Assembly (NCBI RefSeq): GCF_026241335.1
Contig: NZ_JAPHAV010000011.1
Coordinates: 62,001 to 126,000 of the forward strand
DNA length: 64,000 bases
Reading direction: 5' to 3'
Source: Ochrobactrum chromiisoli
GTDB lineage: Bacteria; Pseudomonadota; Alphaproteobacteria; Rhizobiales; Rhizobiaceae
Both the position numbers and the translations under genes were made by a program. The notes beneath the pieces were generated by a model, which was not told where the DNA came from, made no database searches, and was given only the letters and a program-made list of their open reading frames with translations. Below are positions 46,008 to 54,276 of the stretch, piece by piece; the stretch's first letter is position 1, and each line of letters opens with the position of its first letter.

Positions 46008-47330
46008 ATGGCGGGTGACATTCGAACCCTACTTATGAGTCTGCTGCAGGGGATGACCCACACCCAGTTGAGCGAGGAGCCGTCGCGAATTGCCGGACTG
46101 GTGGTGCCCAGCGAGGATGGACTGTCGAAGCGGCAGCGTATCGATATGGCCCTTTCGCCCCTTTCAGAGGCACAACTGGCGCAGTTTGCACTAAAATTTG
46201 CTGCCCACCACGGCGACGTCGATCTCGACGAAGCCGGCCGAAAGGTTCTCGAGGCGGGCGAGCCGCTTCTCTCGCAGATCACACGGCGAGATGTCGCCCG
46301 CGCTTTCGGGGACGATCTCGCGGGCGAGCGTAGCACGGTGGAGATGGTCGGACGCTACTTCCCTCTCTCCTCCCCCATCGATGATTTCCTTGGCAGCAAC
46401 GGTCGAAGCTTGCGTGACCGTGTTGATCGCCACATGGATCAAAACCCCGGTGACTGGTCGGTGGAGCATCTCTTTGGTGAAATCGGTGCGTTTGATTGCT
46501 CCATAGCACGCTTCGCCGCTTTGCTGGAGGAGGCCGTCCACCCTCTTTCAAGGTCGGGTGACGATCAGCTTCAGATGATCGGCGCTATCAACAAGATCCT
46601 TGAACGCGACGGTTACGAGCTGGCACAAAAAAGCGAACTCTCAGGCCATCCGATCTTCGGGTTCCGTGCTATCGTGAGAGGGGTGGGTGGTCGACCCAAA
46701 AACTTGATCTTTGCCTCCCGGGGAAAGAAGCCAGAGATCGGCTTTGCCGACGCCATCAACAATGACATCGTCATTCTATCTGGTGAGGAGAGCTGTTTGG
46801 TCTATGAACGACCGATCGGTTCGAACGGCCTTCGTTGGTCCGAGCTCGTCGACTGGTGGAGCGATGTCACACCAGGCGGGAACGCAGCGAGTCTCGGAGC
46901 GCGTTTGCAGGAATCTTTAGCCTCGGAAGCTGAACGGAGGCTTTTCGCCGGCTACTTCAAGGCGTACCGATCGGACCTGGGTGAGGCGCTACCGGCGCTC
47001 CTCCCACAAGTTTATCTTCATTATGACCCTGCTGTTGTGAAGACCCTGCGTCACCGCCTTCCACTTCCACGTCAACGCATGGATTTTTTGCTGCTTCTTC
47101 CCGGAAGGCAGCGCGTCGTGGTCGAAGTTGATGGCCAGCACCATTTCGCGGAAAACGATCGTCCATCATTGAAGATCTATGCTGAAATGGTGTCAGCAGA
47201 TCGCGAGCTGCGCCTTGCTGGATATGAAGTCTATCGTTTCGGAGCGAACGAACTCGTCGGGGCCGGCGCTGAAGTGAGGGTGACCGACTTCTTCGAAAAG
47301 CTCTTCCGATTGCATCGAGTTCGACAGTAA
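46008..47330 (+). CDS. AbiJ-related protein with DUF559-like nuclease domain
   Basis: A 440-residue protein. N-terminal region (~1-120) is helical; the middle (~115-240) has HLFGEIGAFDCSIARFAALL, then EEAVHPL and MIGAINKILERDGYELAQ, the pattern of the AbiJ-related module of abortive-infection proteins. The C-terminal ~110 residues resemble DUF559/very-short-patch-type nucleases: QRMDFLLLLPGRQRVVVEVD, then GQHHF and ADRELRLAGYEVYRFGANEL, with the Asp...Glu-x-Asp core. ATG at 46008 has AAGGGGA seven bases upstream. It lies 126 bp after hamB on the same strand and might share its transcript. Anti-phage role inferred from domains and island context. Confidence 0.7.
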   Translation: MAGDIRTLLMSLLQGMTHTQLSEEPSRIAGLVVPSEDGLSKRQRIDMALSPLSEAQLAQFALKFAAHHGDVDLDEAGRKVLEAGEPLLSQITRRDVARAFGDDLAGERSTVEMVGRYFPLSSPIDDFLGSNGRSLRDRVDRHMDQNPGDWSVEHLFGEIGAFDCSIARFAALLEEAVHPLSRSGDDQLQMIGAINKILERDGYELAQKSELSGHPIFGFRAIVRGVGGRPKNLIFASRGKKPEIGFADAINNDIVILSGEESCLVYERPIGSNGLRWSELVDWWSDVTPGGNAASLGARLQESLASEAERRLFAGYFKAYRSDLGEALPALLPQVYLHYDPAVVKTLRHRLPLPRQRMDFLLLLPGRQRVVVEVDGQHHFAENDRPSLKIYAEMVSADRELRLAGYEVYRFGANELVGAGAEVRVTDFFEKLFRLHRVRQ

Positions 47331-47371
47331 CAGATGTGTGGGGCATTGGGAAATTCGAGCTTTCAGCAGCC

Positions 47372-48235
47372 CTATCGGCTCCGAACATAATCAATGAGAC
47401 GGTCCACGAACCCTCCCCTCGCGCAATCGGCCTGGGGCAGGTCTGCCGTTGGATCGAAGAATGCTTTCAGCATATAGCTTCCGATCTCTAGCGCTTCACT
47501 TTCGTCGGTCAAGCCGGAGAACTGTTCGAAAGCCTGACCCAGTCGTTGCGCAGCGTGCGGATGGGTTGTGCCGCCGCGGCGTACATCGTCGATAAGGCCG
47601 ATCCATATGAAGGCTACGCAGATCGCAAGCGTCCGGAACTCGCGTTCCTTTGCATCCATGACCTTTGCGAGGATCCAATCCACGGCCCAGGCGTCAGCCT
47701 CGAATTCTTGTTGGTGAGCTTGGGGAGAGTCTGGCAAGTGCTTTTGCACGATATGACCGCACTCGTGCAGCAGCACGACGCTGGCCGCCGCCAGGAATAG
47801 ATTGGTAACGAGTCCATCCGGCGTAGAAAGCGGGGCCGCGTGATATGGAGCAGGCAAATCCTCGCTCCAGGATGCCGCCGAATCCCTGATGAGGGCGACG
47901 GCAGCGTGCTTGAATTCCACCACTTCGGAGCCCGGTCCACCCGGCTCGATGACGATCGTTGATTTGTCCGCCGCAGCGGCAGCCCTCACGAGGTTCATCA
48001 TCGCGAGCACCGCGGCGGCTACCGCCCATATGCTCAGCATCGCCGCGTAGGTCCCCGTGATTTTCTTTTCCAACGGATAAGCGGTAAAGTTTGCCCGTCC
48101 CGCGTTGATGTCCAGCGGCCACGGCTCTCCCTGCATTTCCCTGACCAGCTCGTCAACACGCTCCGGTGCGATCCGAAACGGACTTTGAGCAAGCAAGTGG
48201 ACAAAGCCTTGCATCAGTCGTTCAGCATCAGTCAT
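47372..48235 (-). CDS. Lit-type phage-exclusion protease (peptidase U49)
   Basis: A 287-residue metalloprotease-like protein. LFLAAASVVLLHECGHIVQK carries HECGH (157-161), followed by an EFEADAWAVDWIL second-helix Glu/Asp motif, as in Lit. E. coli Lit cleaves elongation factor EF-Tu when it meets the T4 Gol peptide and stops translation. One membrane-like segment (YAAMLSIWAVAAAVLAMMNL, ~63-82) is present. ATG 48235 (MTDAERL) is chosen because GGGAGG lies eight bases before it; the upstream in-frame GTG overlaps that ribosome site. Convergent with the AbiJ-related gene. The target here is unknown. Confidence 0.8.
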   Translation of the reverse strand: MTDAERLMQGFVHLLAQSPFRIAPERVDELVREMQGEPWPLDINAGRANFTAYPLEKKITGTYAAMLSIWAVAAAVLAMMNLVRAAAAADKSTIVIEPGGPGSEVVEFKHAAVALIRDSAASWSEDLPAPYHAAPLSTPDGLVTNLFLAAASVVLLHECGHIVQKHLPDSPQAHQQEFEADAWAVDWILAKVMDAKEREFRTLAICVAFIWIGLIDDVRRGGTTHPHAAQRLGQAFEQFSGLTDESEALEIGSYMLKAFFDPTADLPQADCARGGFVDRLIDYVRSR

Positions 48236-48301
48236 TCGAGCCACCTCCCAGATCGCGTGCGGGGAAAACTATCTAGACATCTCACCAATCCGGCTCCCCC
48301 T

Positions 48302-49465
48302 TCATCGAAGAAAGCCGTATCTGCCGAGCAGAAGCCGAATGTATGTGGGGGTTATTGAATAAACCTGCCTTGAGACGAGCGCCCCGTCAGGATGGGCTTG
48401 AATGTGCTCCCCGCTTTCGACGTCGTAGTAATTGAGAGCGATTTCTGCGGGCCATGGGAAGTTTGGGTCAAACGGCACCTCTGCATACGGATTAAAATAG
48501 ACCTGAAGCCCATCCAGATGGGTTTCACGATGAAACGATGAGTGCTGAATGAGCACATCTGCGCCGCCGATCTGTTGCTCGCTCTCTCGTCGTTGCGTGA
48601 GAAGGTAGTTCAGCGCGGCGAGCTGAAACCGGTGCGTCCCGACCTGCCAAAGCACGGAACCCGGCGCAATTTTGTGCTTGTCGATTACCCTGTAGCGGGT
48701 TGCCCGGACTAGCGTATTAATCTTACTTTCAACGACTGCTTTTCCAAAGGTTCCGACCGTCGAGAAGAAGACGGCGCTGATCTCCTTGAACGAATCGTTC
48801 GTGAAGATCCCCATCTCCACCGGAGCACCGGAAGGCTTCAAGAGCGAGGTTATCTTGCCTTGCTTCCCATAGTCTGGCCCTTCGAGCACCGGCGGCGCCA
48901 AGCCAAAAAGGACCATGTTGATAAGTTCGTTATTTTGAGTGAGCGATAGTTCGCTATCGAAGGGGGCGATCGCAATGATGAACGGCCGACCTTGCACGTG
49001 GCTCATCGAGGAATACGGGTGCTTCTTTCCATTCCTTCCGCGGAAAAGATCCAGCTTGTCCCTGATCTTCCCGGCAAGTTTAAGCGCACCGCGAGTCTTG
49101 AAATCTTGCGCGTCAAAGGTCTTCCGCTGCTTCGCAGTTGGAGGCTGATCAGAGACGACAGCTTCTATGTTGAACTCGTAGTTTCCGGGTCCTCGGACAA
49201 AGAAATCCGGCGCCGACTTTGAAAAGTCCACACTGCATTTCAAATCAATGAGCGCTCTATTCAGATATAGCTCCCACATCGAGGAATTGAACGTCGTTTG
49301 AAATTCCTTGATGAACTTCTGGCTCTCTCCCCTACGATTCAGCAGGCCAGTCGCCCAGTTTTGAATGATGGGCTGCACCTTTGTGTAGTCTGGATCGGCC
49401 GAGATAAGACGGAAATGATCGTTGAGTTTTTCTTCCGGGAATCGCGGAGTGAACAAGTCTAACAT
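48302..49465 (-). CDS. Uncharacterised protein with PD-(D/E)xK-like N-terminal region
   Basis: A 387-residue soluble protein I do not recognise by name. FNSSMWELYLNRALIDLKCS, then SAPDFFVRGPGNYEFNIEAV (residues ~62-110) has the spacing of a restriction-endonuclease-like fold: Glu in the first helix, PDF on a strand, and IEA on the next strand. The usual Lys is replaced by Val-Val. The rest is mixed alpha/beta without motif. It lies in a minus-strand run with two other unknown genes inside a defence island, so a nuclease effector is plausible but unproven. Confidence 0.6.
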   Translation of the reverse strand: MLDLFTPRFPEEKLNDHFRLISADPDYTKVQPIIQNWATGLLNRRGESQKFIKEFQTTFNSSMWELYLNRALIDLKCSVDFSKSAPDFFVRGPGNYEFNIEAVVSDQPPTAKQRKTFDAQDFKTRGALKLAGKIRDKLDLFRGRNGKKHPYSSMSHVQGRPFIIAIAPFDSELSLTQNNELINMVLFGLAPPVLEGPDYGKQGKITSLLKPSGAPVEMGIFTNDSFKEISAVFFSTVGTFGKAVVESKINTLVRATRYRVIDKHKIAPGSVLWQVGTHRFQLAALNYLLTQRRESEQQIGGADVLIQHSSFHRETHLDGLQVYFNPYAEVPFDPNFPWPAEIALNYYDVESGEHIQAHPDGALVSRQVYSITPTYIRLLLGRYGFLR

Positions 49466-49537
49466 TCATGTACCGTTCGCGTGTTACAGTTGCGCATCGC
49501 GCTGATCACGCGGCACAAAGGTTTCCTATGGGGCCGC

Positions 49538-50386
49538 TTAATATGGGCCACGATCCAAGCGCCGCAAAAATAGTCTCGCGGTAACTAAATTTATCTGGAG
49601 CCTGAATGTCGCGTCTTCTTCCTCGGACAGCCCGGGATGCCCACCGTGGGGATGCATCCGGCTCATAAGTGTCTGGACAAATGGAGATTTTTTCCCATCA
49701 GGGCTCCATTCATTGTAATCTGCCAAGAGAAACGGCGGTGTGACGCTGCCACCCAAAAAGTCTCGCTTCTGCCGACTGTCCAAAGTATGATCGCAACCCG
49801 CCAGGACCGCAATCTCGTTAAAGTAGCTCTCAAGGAAGTTCCGAAGCTCGCCATTTGCACCTGACCACTCGCCTCGCTGGAACGCGGACATCGCTCGAGA
49901 CAAATGGCCTTCGGCTGTGGTCAGTCGGTGTTTCCTAAGAAGTTGAATGACTTCGTTCTCAGCCTCTCTCATGTCCAGCTCGGGCGCATCGGCTGGCAAC
50001 ATTCTTATAAGCGTTGCGGATGCTTTGGCGGCTCGTCTTCCCCACACGTCGTCTTCCTCATCAGGTTCAACGATTTCAAAACCGTCGAACCTAAGACCTG
50101 CTTTCAGCTTTTGCCACGACGCCGTGTCCTTTTTAGTTGGCCAGTTCGTGAGGGCCTTCTCGACCATGGCACGCTCCAAGCTGATTTGGCCGGATTCCGT
50201 ATAGACTAACAGACCACCTTCGATAGCAGCCTTGGAGAGACTGACAACTCTTGCCGACTTGCTGCCTCCTCCGCCCCGATCCTCAATTCCCCATTGCACT
50301 TCGAGAACATCAATGTCGCTATGGGAGTAGCTATCCGAAATAACTTCAGCAGCGGCGACCACTGTCATCCTGTTGAATTCACGCAT
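49538..50386 (-). CDS. Uncharacterised island protein (Abi-like C-terminus)
   Basis: A 282-residue protein without a named family that I can assign. The N-terminal ~110 residues are mixed; the C-terminal half is helical (AMSAFQRGEWSGANGELRNF, LESYFNEIAVLAG) and ends in SRMHPHGGHPGLSEEEDATF, then RLQINLVTARLFLRRL. That tail resembles the helical, HEPN-like ends of several abortive-infection and hypothetical proteins. AAGGA precedes the ATG at 50386. It is 24 bp downstream of the HEPN-like gene on the same strand, so the two are probably an operon. Confidence 0.6.
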   Translation of the reverse strand: MREFNRMTVVAAAEVISDSYSHSDIDVLEVQWGIEDRGGGGSKSARVVSLSKAAIEGGLLVYTESGQISLERAMVEKALTNWPTKKDTASWQKLKAGLRFDGFEIVEPDEEDDVWGRRAAKASATLIRMLPADAPELDMREAENEVIQLLRKHRLTTAEGHLSRAMSAFQRGEWSGANGELRNFLESYFNEIAVLAGCDHTLDSRQKRDFLGGSVTPPFLLADYNEWSPDGKKSPFVQTLMSRMHPHGGHPGLSEEEDATFRLQINLVTARLFLRRLDRGPY

Positions 50387-50410
50387 TGTCCTTCAACTCC
50401 CTGGTCTGAA

Positions 50411-51040
50411 TTATGTAGCAAGATCATTGAACTTGCGCACAAACGCAGCTTGCAGATCAAGGCCGGTGAGTAGATCACGGCCGTAGCCATCGATATAGTT
50501 TTCGATGAGCGTTTGAAACGTGTTTCGATAGACGATCTTCCGCGAGCAATCGACGCCGGTCTGCCCTGACGCGTGAATGGTCCAGCCGCCCTTGGTCCTT
50601 GCCTCATGCAATAACGCGCAACGAACCTTCCGATAGAATTCAAGAGCATCGTCACGCGTGAAAAGCGCTTTGAACGGCACGGTTTCCGCCAGAAAAGATG
50701 CAAATAGGTCTCCGCTCGCGCTGTACTCAAAAGGCGGCTGGGGGTTTCTGTGGCGATAGATCAGACCACCACGACATGCCGCGAGAAATTCCAACATGGC
50801 ACACTGAATGGAGACTATGCTGAAACCCTCACCCTCCCAGCTTCCCTTGTTCTGGAGAAGACGGATAGGCTTGAGATATCGGCTTTCCAGCCGCTCAAAG
50901 AAAAACTCTTGAAAAGCGTCTGCCCACGGTGACGCATCACCGCCGATTATCAGCTGACTTGACAATCGTCGCCAGTCTTCGTCGCTTCGACGCGGCGCCA
51001 AGAATATTTGCTTATCATTTCCTATGTCCGCTCCGGTCAT
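50411..51040 (-). CDS. Uncharacterised HEPN-like protein
   Basis: A 209-residue helical protein. YRKVRCALLHEARTKGGWTI contains Arg-x4-His (RCALLH), the pattern of HEPN ribonucleases, preceded by a hydrophobic helix (SIVSIQCAMLEFLAACRG). HEPN proteins often act as RNA-cutting effectors in toxin-antitoxin and abortive-infection loci. First gene of a probable two-gene unit with the downstream 49.5-kb gene; the PD-(D/E)xK-like gene follows 70 bp later. Divergent from the QueC-like operon, with only 91 bp between the starts. Function inferred. Confidence 0.6.
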   Translation of the reverse strand: MTGADIGNDKQIFLAPRRSDEDWRRLSSQLIIGGDASPWADAFQEFFFERLESRYLKPIRLLQNKGSWEGEGFSIVSIQCAMLEFLAACRGGLIYRHRNPQPPFEYSASGDLFASFLAETVPFKALFTRDDALEFYRKVRCALLHEARTKGGWTIHASGQTGVDCSRKIVYRNTFQTLIENYIDGYGRDLLTGLDLQAAFVRKFNDLAT

Positions 51041-51082
51041 ACGTCTCTGCTCCCAAAATAAGACTCTACCTTAGAGAGAAGT

Positions 51083-51126
51083 TGACATGTCAGATAAAAA
51101 ATATCAAGCTACCTGACATCAGGAGA
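51083..51126 (+). promoter_or_regulatory. Promoter/operator of the QueC-like operon
   Basis: TTGACA (51083-51088) lies inside the perfect palindrome TGACATGTCA (51084-51093). A second palindrome, CCTGACATCAGG (51113-51124), overlaps the ribosome site CAGGAG (51121-51126) of the first gene. Both share TGACAT, so one dimeric regulator could block both transcription and translation starts. The XRE domain of the operon's third gene is a natural candidate. Confidence 0.5.
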
Positions 51127-51131
51127 TTCGA

Positions 51132-51710
51132 ATGAGCGACGGTCCGCATAAAAGCTTGCCTCTGCGCCACGGATACCAGCGTGTTGCCGCTTGGGCCTAC
51201 AAGCCTGCCTTTACCGTGAATCAGATTGGCGAGGCGGCCGAGGCCGCGTTGTTGCGCGATGTCGCCATCGAAGTTGCCCCTTCAATCAAATCGATCCTCG
51301 CCATTGTCGACGGCCAAGACCTTCTGAGTTTGGCCTCCACTACGCATGACCAGCTTGATCGTCTGCGGGTGGATCCGGCAGTTGATACGTTGGCTGCCAA
51401 TGCTGTCGAGGGGGCTCAGATGGCACTCCAAGAAGGATATGGCGGGCTTGTCGCTTTCGAAAAAGGATTGGCTTCTGCTTTGGCTGAACGCCTTGCAGCT
51501 GGAGGCCGGGCTATGGAGGAGCACTATCTCGTCAAAGCTGGGTCTGGGGCATGTCAGCAGATGCGCCGGCGAATGAACGAGACGATCATGCACATGACGA
51601 ACAGCGGCACTTTCGATCGTATGGCCAAATCCATCCTAGGTGATCGCTCTGTCAGCGTCGCTCGAAACCCAACTGTTCATGACGGTGTCGATCAGGGGGT
51701 TCCGTTTTGA
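51132..51710 (+). CDS. Uncharacterised small partner of the QueC-like enzyme
   Basis: A 192-residue, mostly helical protein with no family that I recognise. N-terminus MSDGPHKSLPLRHGYQRVAA is flexible and polar; AAEAALLRDVAIEVAPSIKS and EGGLASALAERLAAGG-like stretches are amphipathic helices; the C-terminus is again polar and Gly/Pro-rich. Its stop overlaps the TTG start of the QueC-like gene, implying stoichiometric production. In Qat and type IV CBASS a QueC-like enzyme works with a small partner whose N-terminus is the reported modification target; a comparable role is an inference from position, not from sequence. Confidence 0.7.
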   Translation: MSDGPHKSLPLRHGYQRVAAWAYKPAFTVNQIGEAAEAALLRDVAIEVAPSIKSILAIVDGQDLLSLASTTHDQLDRLRVDPAVDTLAANAVEGAQMALQEGYGGLVAFEKGLASALAERLAAGGRAMEEHYLVKAGSGACQQMRRRMNETIMHMTNSGTFDRMAKSILGDRSVSVARNPTVHDGVDQGVPF

Positions 51711-53086
51711 GCACGATACCGACTGATGTTCCCGCAATTCGGGTCGCTGTGATCGAGCCAGGGCGTAAGCCCGGCGACGGCTGGCACTCAGCAGAAATCG
51801 GCAAGGCTATCGTTTTCAAGACGGAGGATCTGGATGATTATCGGACGAAGAATTGGGACAGCCGCGTTTACGACGCCATGCTCCTGATCGCCGCTGTCGA
51901 ATATTGCGACAAGGCACTAAAGCGGTCCGGCCTTCGTTGGGCGCGGCGATTTGAGCTTATGCTACCGGTACATGATGTCGCGTACTGGCAGAATCTCGAT
52001 GTTGCCGGCGCAATCGTTGGCGCATTGAAGTTTTTGACCGGCGACGAGTGGAACATCAACTTTATCGCTGCATCGGTGGATGTCGAACATGATTATGGAC
52101 GGCAAAGTTTGCTGGAGTGGGGGGATCTTGGCCGGACGATAACGCCCTTCAGTGATGGTCTCGATTCGCGAGCCGTATCGGCCATCCTTGGGGCGAAGGG
52201 GCGGACTGATAGGTTGATACGGGTCCGGGTCGGCTCGAAGGCCGATGACCGCCCACTCCGTGATCGCAAGAAGGTTCCGTTTTTGAATATTCCCTTCTCC
52301 GTCAAGATGCGGCATGTCGGCGGAATCAAAGAATCTTCCGTCAGGAGCCGTGGGTTCAAATTTACCCTGCTAAGCGCGATTGCAGCATATCTGGTTGGGA
52401 CGCATGACGTCGCAATGCCGGAAAGCGGGCAGGGCGCTCTTGGTCCTACGCTTGTCCCAACGAGCCACGGCTATGAAGACTATCGCAACCACCCGCGGTT
52501 CCTACGCAAAATGGAGGAAGTCGTCCAGGCGATATTTCATCATCCTGTCTGCTTCCGGCTTCCGCAGCTGTGGAGCACGAAAGGACAAACGCTTGCTGCC
52601 TTCGCTGAGATCGAGAGTAACCCGGATGAGTGGAACAAGACCCGATCGTGTTGGCAGCAGAGCCGAAATTCCTCGTTTGATGGCGAACGCCGGCATTGTG
52701 GAATTTGTGCAGCATGCATGTTGCGCAGGCTGAGCTTTCATTCTGCCGGTGTCAGTGAGCCGAAGGAAAACTATATCTGGGAAGACCTGAGGGCCGGCGA
52801 ATTCGCCGGTGGCGCCGTCGGCGGATTCACCAAGGTGACGCGAGCGATGCAACGCTACGGCATTGCCGGGGCATTGCATCTTGATCATCTGGCCGAAATG
52901 CGCTTTTCCCCGTTGCATCAGCCGCGCGTGAAGCGAAGCGCCTGGCAGCTTGCAGATCATCTGCAGATATCGACGGGTGAAGCCGAGGAGCGTCTCTTCG
53001 GCTTACTCGAACAGCATGAAAGAGAATGGAAGGCATTCATGAAGGATCTCGGGCCAAAATCATTCATCGCCCAATGGCTTGCGTGA
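51707..53086 (+). CDS. QueC-like PP-loop enzyme of a defence-type operon
   Basis: A 459-residue protein. The adenylation PP-loop is PFSDGLDSRAVSAI (147-160; SxGxDS type). The C-terminal zinc site of QueC is complete: Cys315, Cys331, Cys334 and Cys337 in CW...RRHCGICAACMLRR. Housekeeping QueC (7-cyano-7-deazaguanine synthase) is about 220-240 residues; this protein has ~140 extra N-terminal and ~120 extra C-terminal residues, like the immune QueC homologues QatC and Cap9. There are no queD/queE/queF/tgt neighbours. TTG start with AGGGGG upstream. Predicted to adenylate a carboxylate, perhaps of a protein or a deazapurine, in an antiviral or regulatory reaction. Enzyme family sure, substrate unknown. 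Confidence 0.85.
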   Translation: MSTIPTDVPAIRVAVIEPGRKPGDGWHSAEIGKAIVFKTEDLDDYRTKNWDSRVYDAMLLIAAVEYCDKALKRSGLRWARRFELMLPVHDVAYWQNLDVAGAIVGALKFLTGDEWNINFIAASVDVEHDYGRQSLLEWGDLGRTITPFSDGLDSRAVSAILGAKGRTDRLIRVRVGSKADDRPLRDRKKVPFLNIPFSVKMRHVGGIKESSVRSRGFKFTLLSAIAAYLVGTHDVAMPESGQGALGPTLVPTSHGYEDYRNHPRFLRKMEEVVQAIFHHPVCFRLPQLWSTKGQTLAAFAEIESNPDEWNKTRSCWQQSRNSSFDGERRHCGICAACMLRRLSFHSAGVSEPKENYIWEDLRAGEFAGGAVGGFTKVTRAMQRYGIAGALHLDHLAEMRFSPLHQPRVKRSAWQLADHLQISTGEAEERLFGLLEQHEREWKAFMKDLGPKSFIAQWLA

Positions 53087-53091
53087 CCGTT

Positions 53092-54276
53092 ATGAATGAA
53101 CGTCATGAGCAGCTTAATCCGGAGCAACTGGGCGAGCGGCTCCGCATTGCCCGCGAGACCGCCTCGAAAACGCAAGCGGATGCCGCCGCGCTGATCGGTG
53201 TGGGGCGCACCACACTCGTTGCCATGGAAAAAGGTGTGCGTCGGGTCAAGATCGGCGAGCTCCAGCAGCTAGCCCGTTACTACGGCACCAGTGCCAATTC
53301 GATCCTGCGCAACGAAGCTGTGCATGTCGAGCTCATCCCCAAATTCCGCAAGCTCGCTGACCACGAAGAAGCATTCGTGGCGAAAGCCGCAGAGCTTATG
53401 TCTGATCTTGTTCGGGCCGATCTCGAACTGGAAAGGCTTCTCGGCATTTCCCGTGTCCGTAACCTTCCGCCGGAGCGCGCCATTCTCGCGGGCGACGTTC
53501 GCCAACAGGCTGAACAGCATGCCTTGGAACTCCGTCATTGGTTAGGACTGGGGCTCGCTCCCGTTTCCGATATTGGCGCGGTCCTGGAGATGCAGATGGG
53601 CGTGCGTCTCTACGTGCGCCGCCTGCCGGCGAAAATCTCGGGGCTCTTTGCATTCGAAGAATCTGTAGGCGCCTGCATTCTTTTGAATTCAAGCCACCCC
53701 CTCGATCGGCGCACGCAAACTGCAGCCCATGAGCTTGGGCACCTCGTTGCAACGCGGACTCAGCCGGAAGTCAATGAAATCGACGAGCTCGAAAGCTCGC
53801 GAGAAGAGAAATATGCCAATGCGTTCGCCAGGGGGTTCCTCACCCCAGCCCAAGCAATCCGCCAGAAGTTTGAGGAGGTCACGGCCGGCGCATCGAGTCT
53901 GACGCGGCGCCATGTCATCGTTCTCGCTCATTTTTTCCATGTTTCCCGGGAGGCGATGGTGCGGCGCCTGGAGGAGCTGCAGTTGACCAAACGCGGCACT
54001 TGGGACTGGTTTGAGGCGAACGGGCACATCACCGATGACCATGTAAGGCAGGTTCTCGGCGATGCAGTCCAAAATGATCGTATGAAGGACGAAGCCGCAT
54101 TGCCGGTCCCGCTTAAGACGGGATTGATGGCGTACCAAGCAGCAAATCGCGGCTTGTTGAGCGAAGGCCAAATCGCGCGGATGCTTCATTTAGATCGTGT
54201 CGAAGTGCGTGACATCCTCAGCGATATCGACACCGAAGAAAGCGGGGCCAATGCGGCAACCTCTATTCTCCGGTAG
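53092..54276 (+). CDS. XRE-ImmA/IrrE regulatory metallopeptidase
   Basis: A 394-residue fusion. N-terminal HTH (LGERLRIARETASKTQADAA, then ALIGVGRTTLVAMEKGVRRV, residues ~7-60). The ImmA/IrrE zinc peptidase part has QTAAHELGHLVATR with HELGH at 213-217 and the downstream acidic EEKYANAFARGFLTP. The C-terminal ~110 residues are helical. In ICEBs1 ImmA cleaves a repressor on DNA damage; in HTH fusions the protein often acts as antitoxin or regulator for the following gene. ATG 53092 is 5 bp after the QueC-like stop. It overlaps the PIN gene by 26 bp, a spacing usual for XRE-ImmA plus PIN pairs. Confidence 0.88.
   Translation: MNERHEQLNPEQLGERLRIARETASKTQADAAALIGVGRTTLVAMEKGVRRVKIGELQQLARYYGTSANSILRNEAVHVELIPKFRKLADHEEAFVAKAAELMSDLVRADLELERLLGISRVRNLPPERAILAGDVRQQAEQHALELRHWLGLGLAPVSDIGAVLEMQMGVRLYVRRLPAKISGLFAFEESVGACILLNSSHPLDRRTQTAAHELGHLVATRTQPEVNEIDELESSREEKYANAFARGFLTPAQAIRQKFEEVTAGASSLTRRHVIVLAHFFHVSREAMVRRLEELQLTKRGTWDWFEANGHITDDHVRQVLGDAVQNDRMKDEAALPVPLKTGLMAYQAANRGLLSEGQIARMLHLDRVEVRDILSDIDTEESGANAATSILR

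Noticed and set aside
51132-53086. Housekeeping queuosine biosynthesis
   Set aside because: The QueC-like protein is twice the usual length and no queD, queE, queF or tgt gene is nearby.
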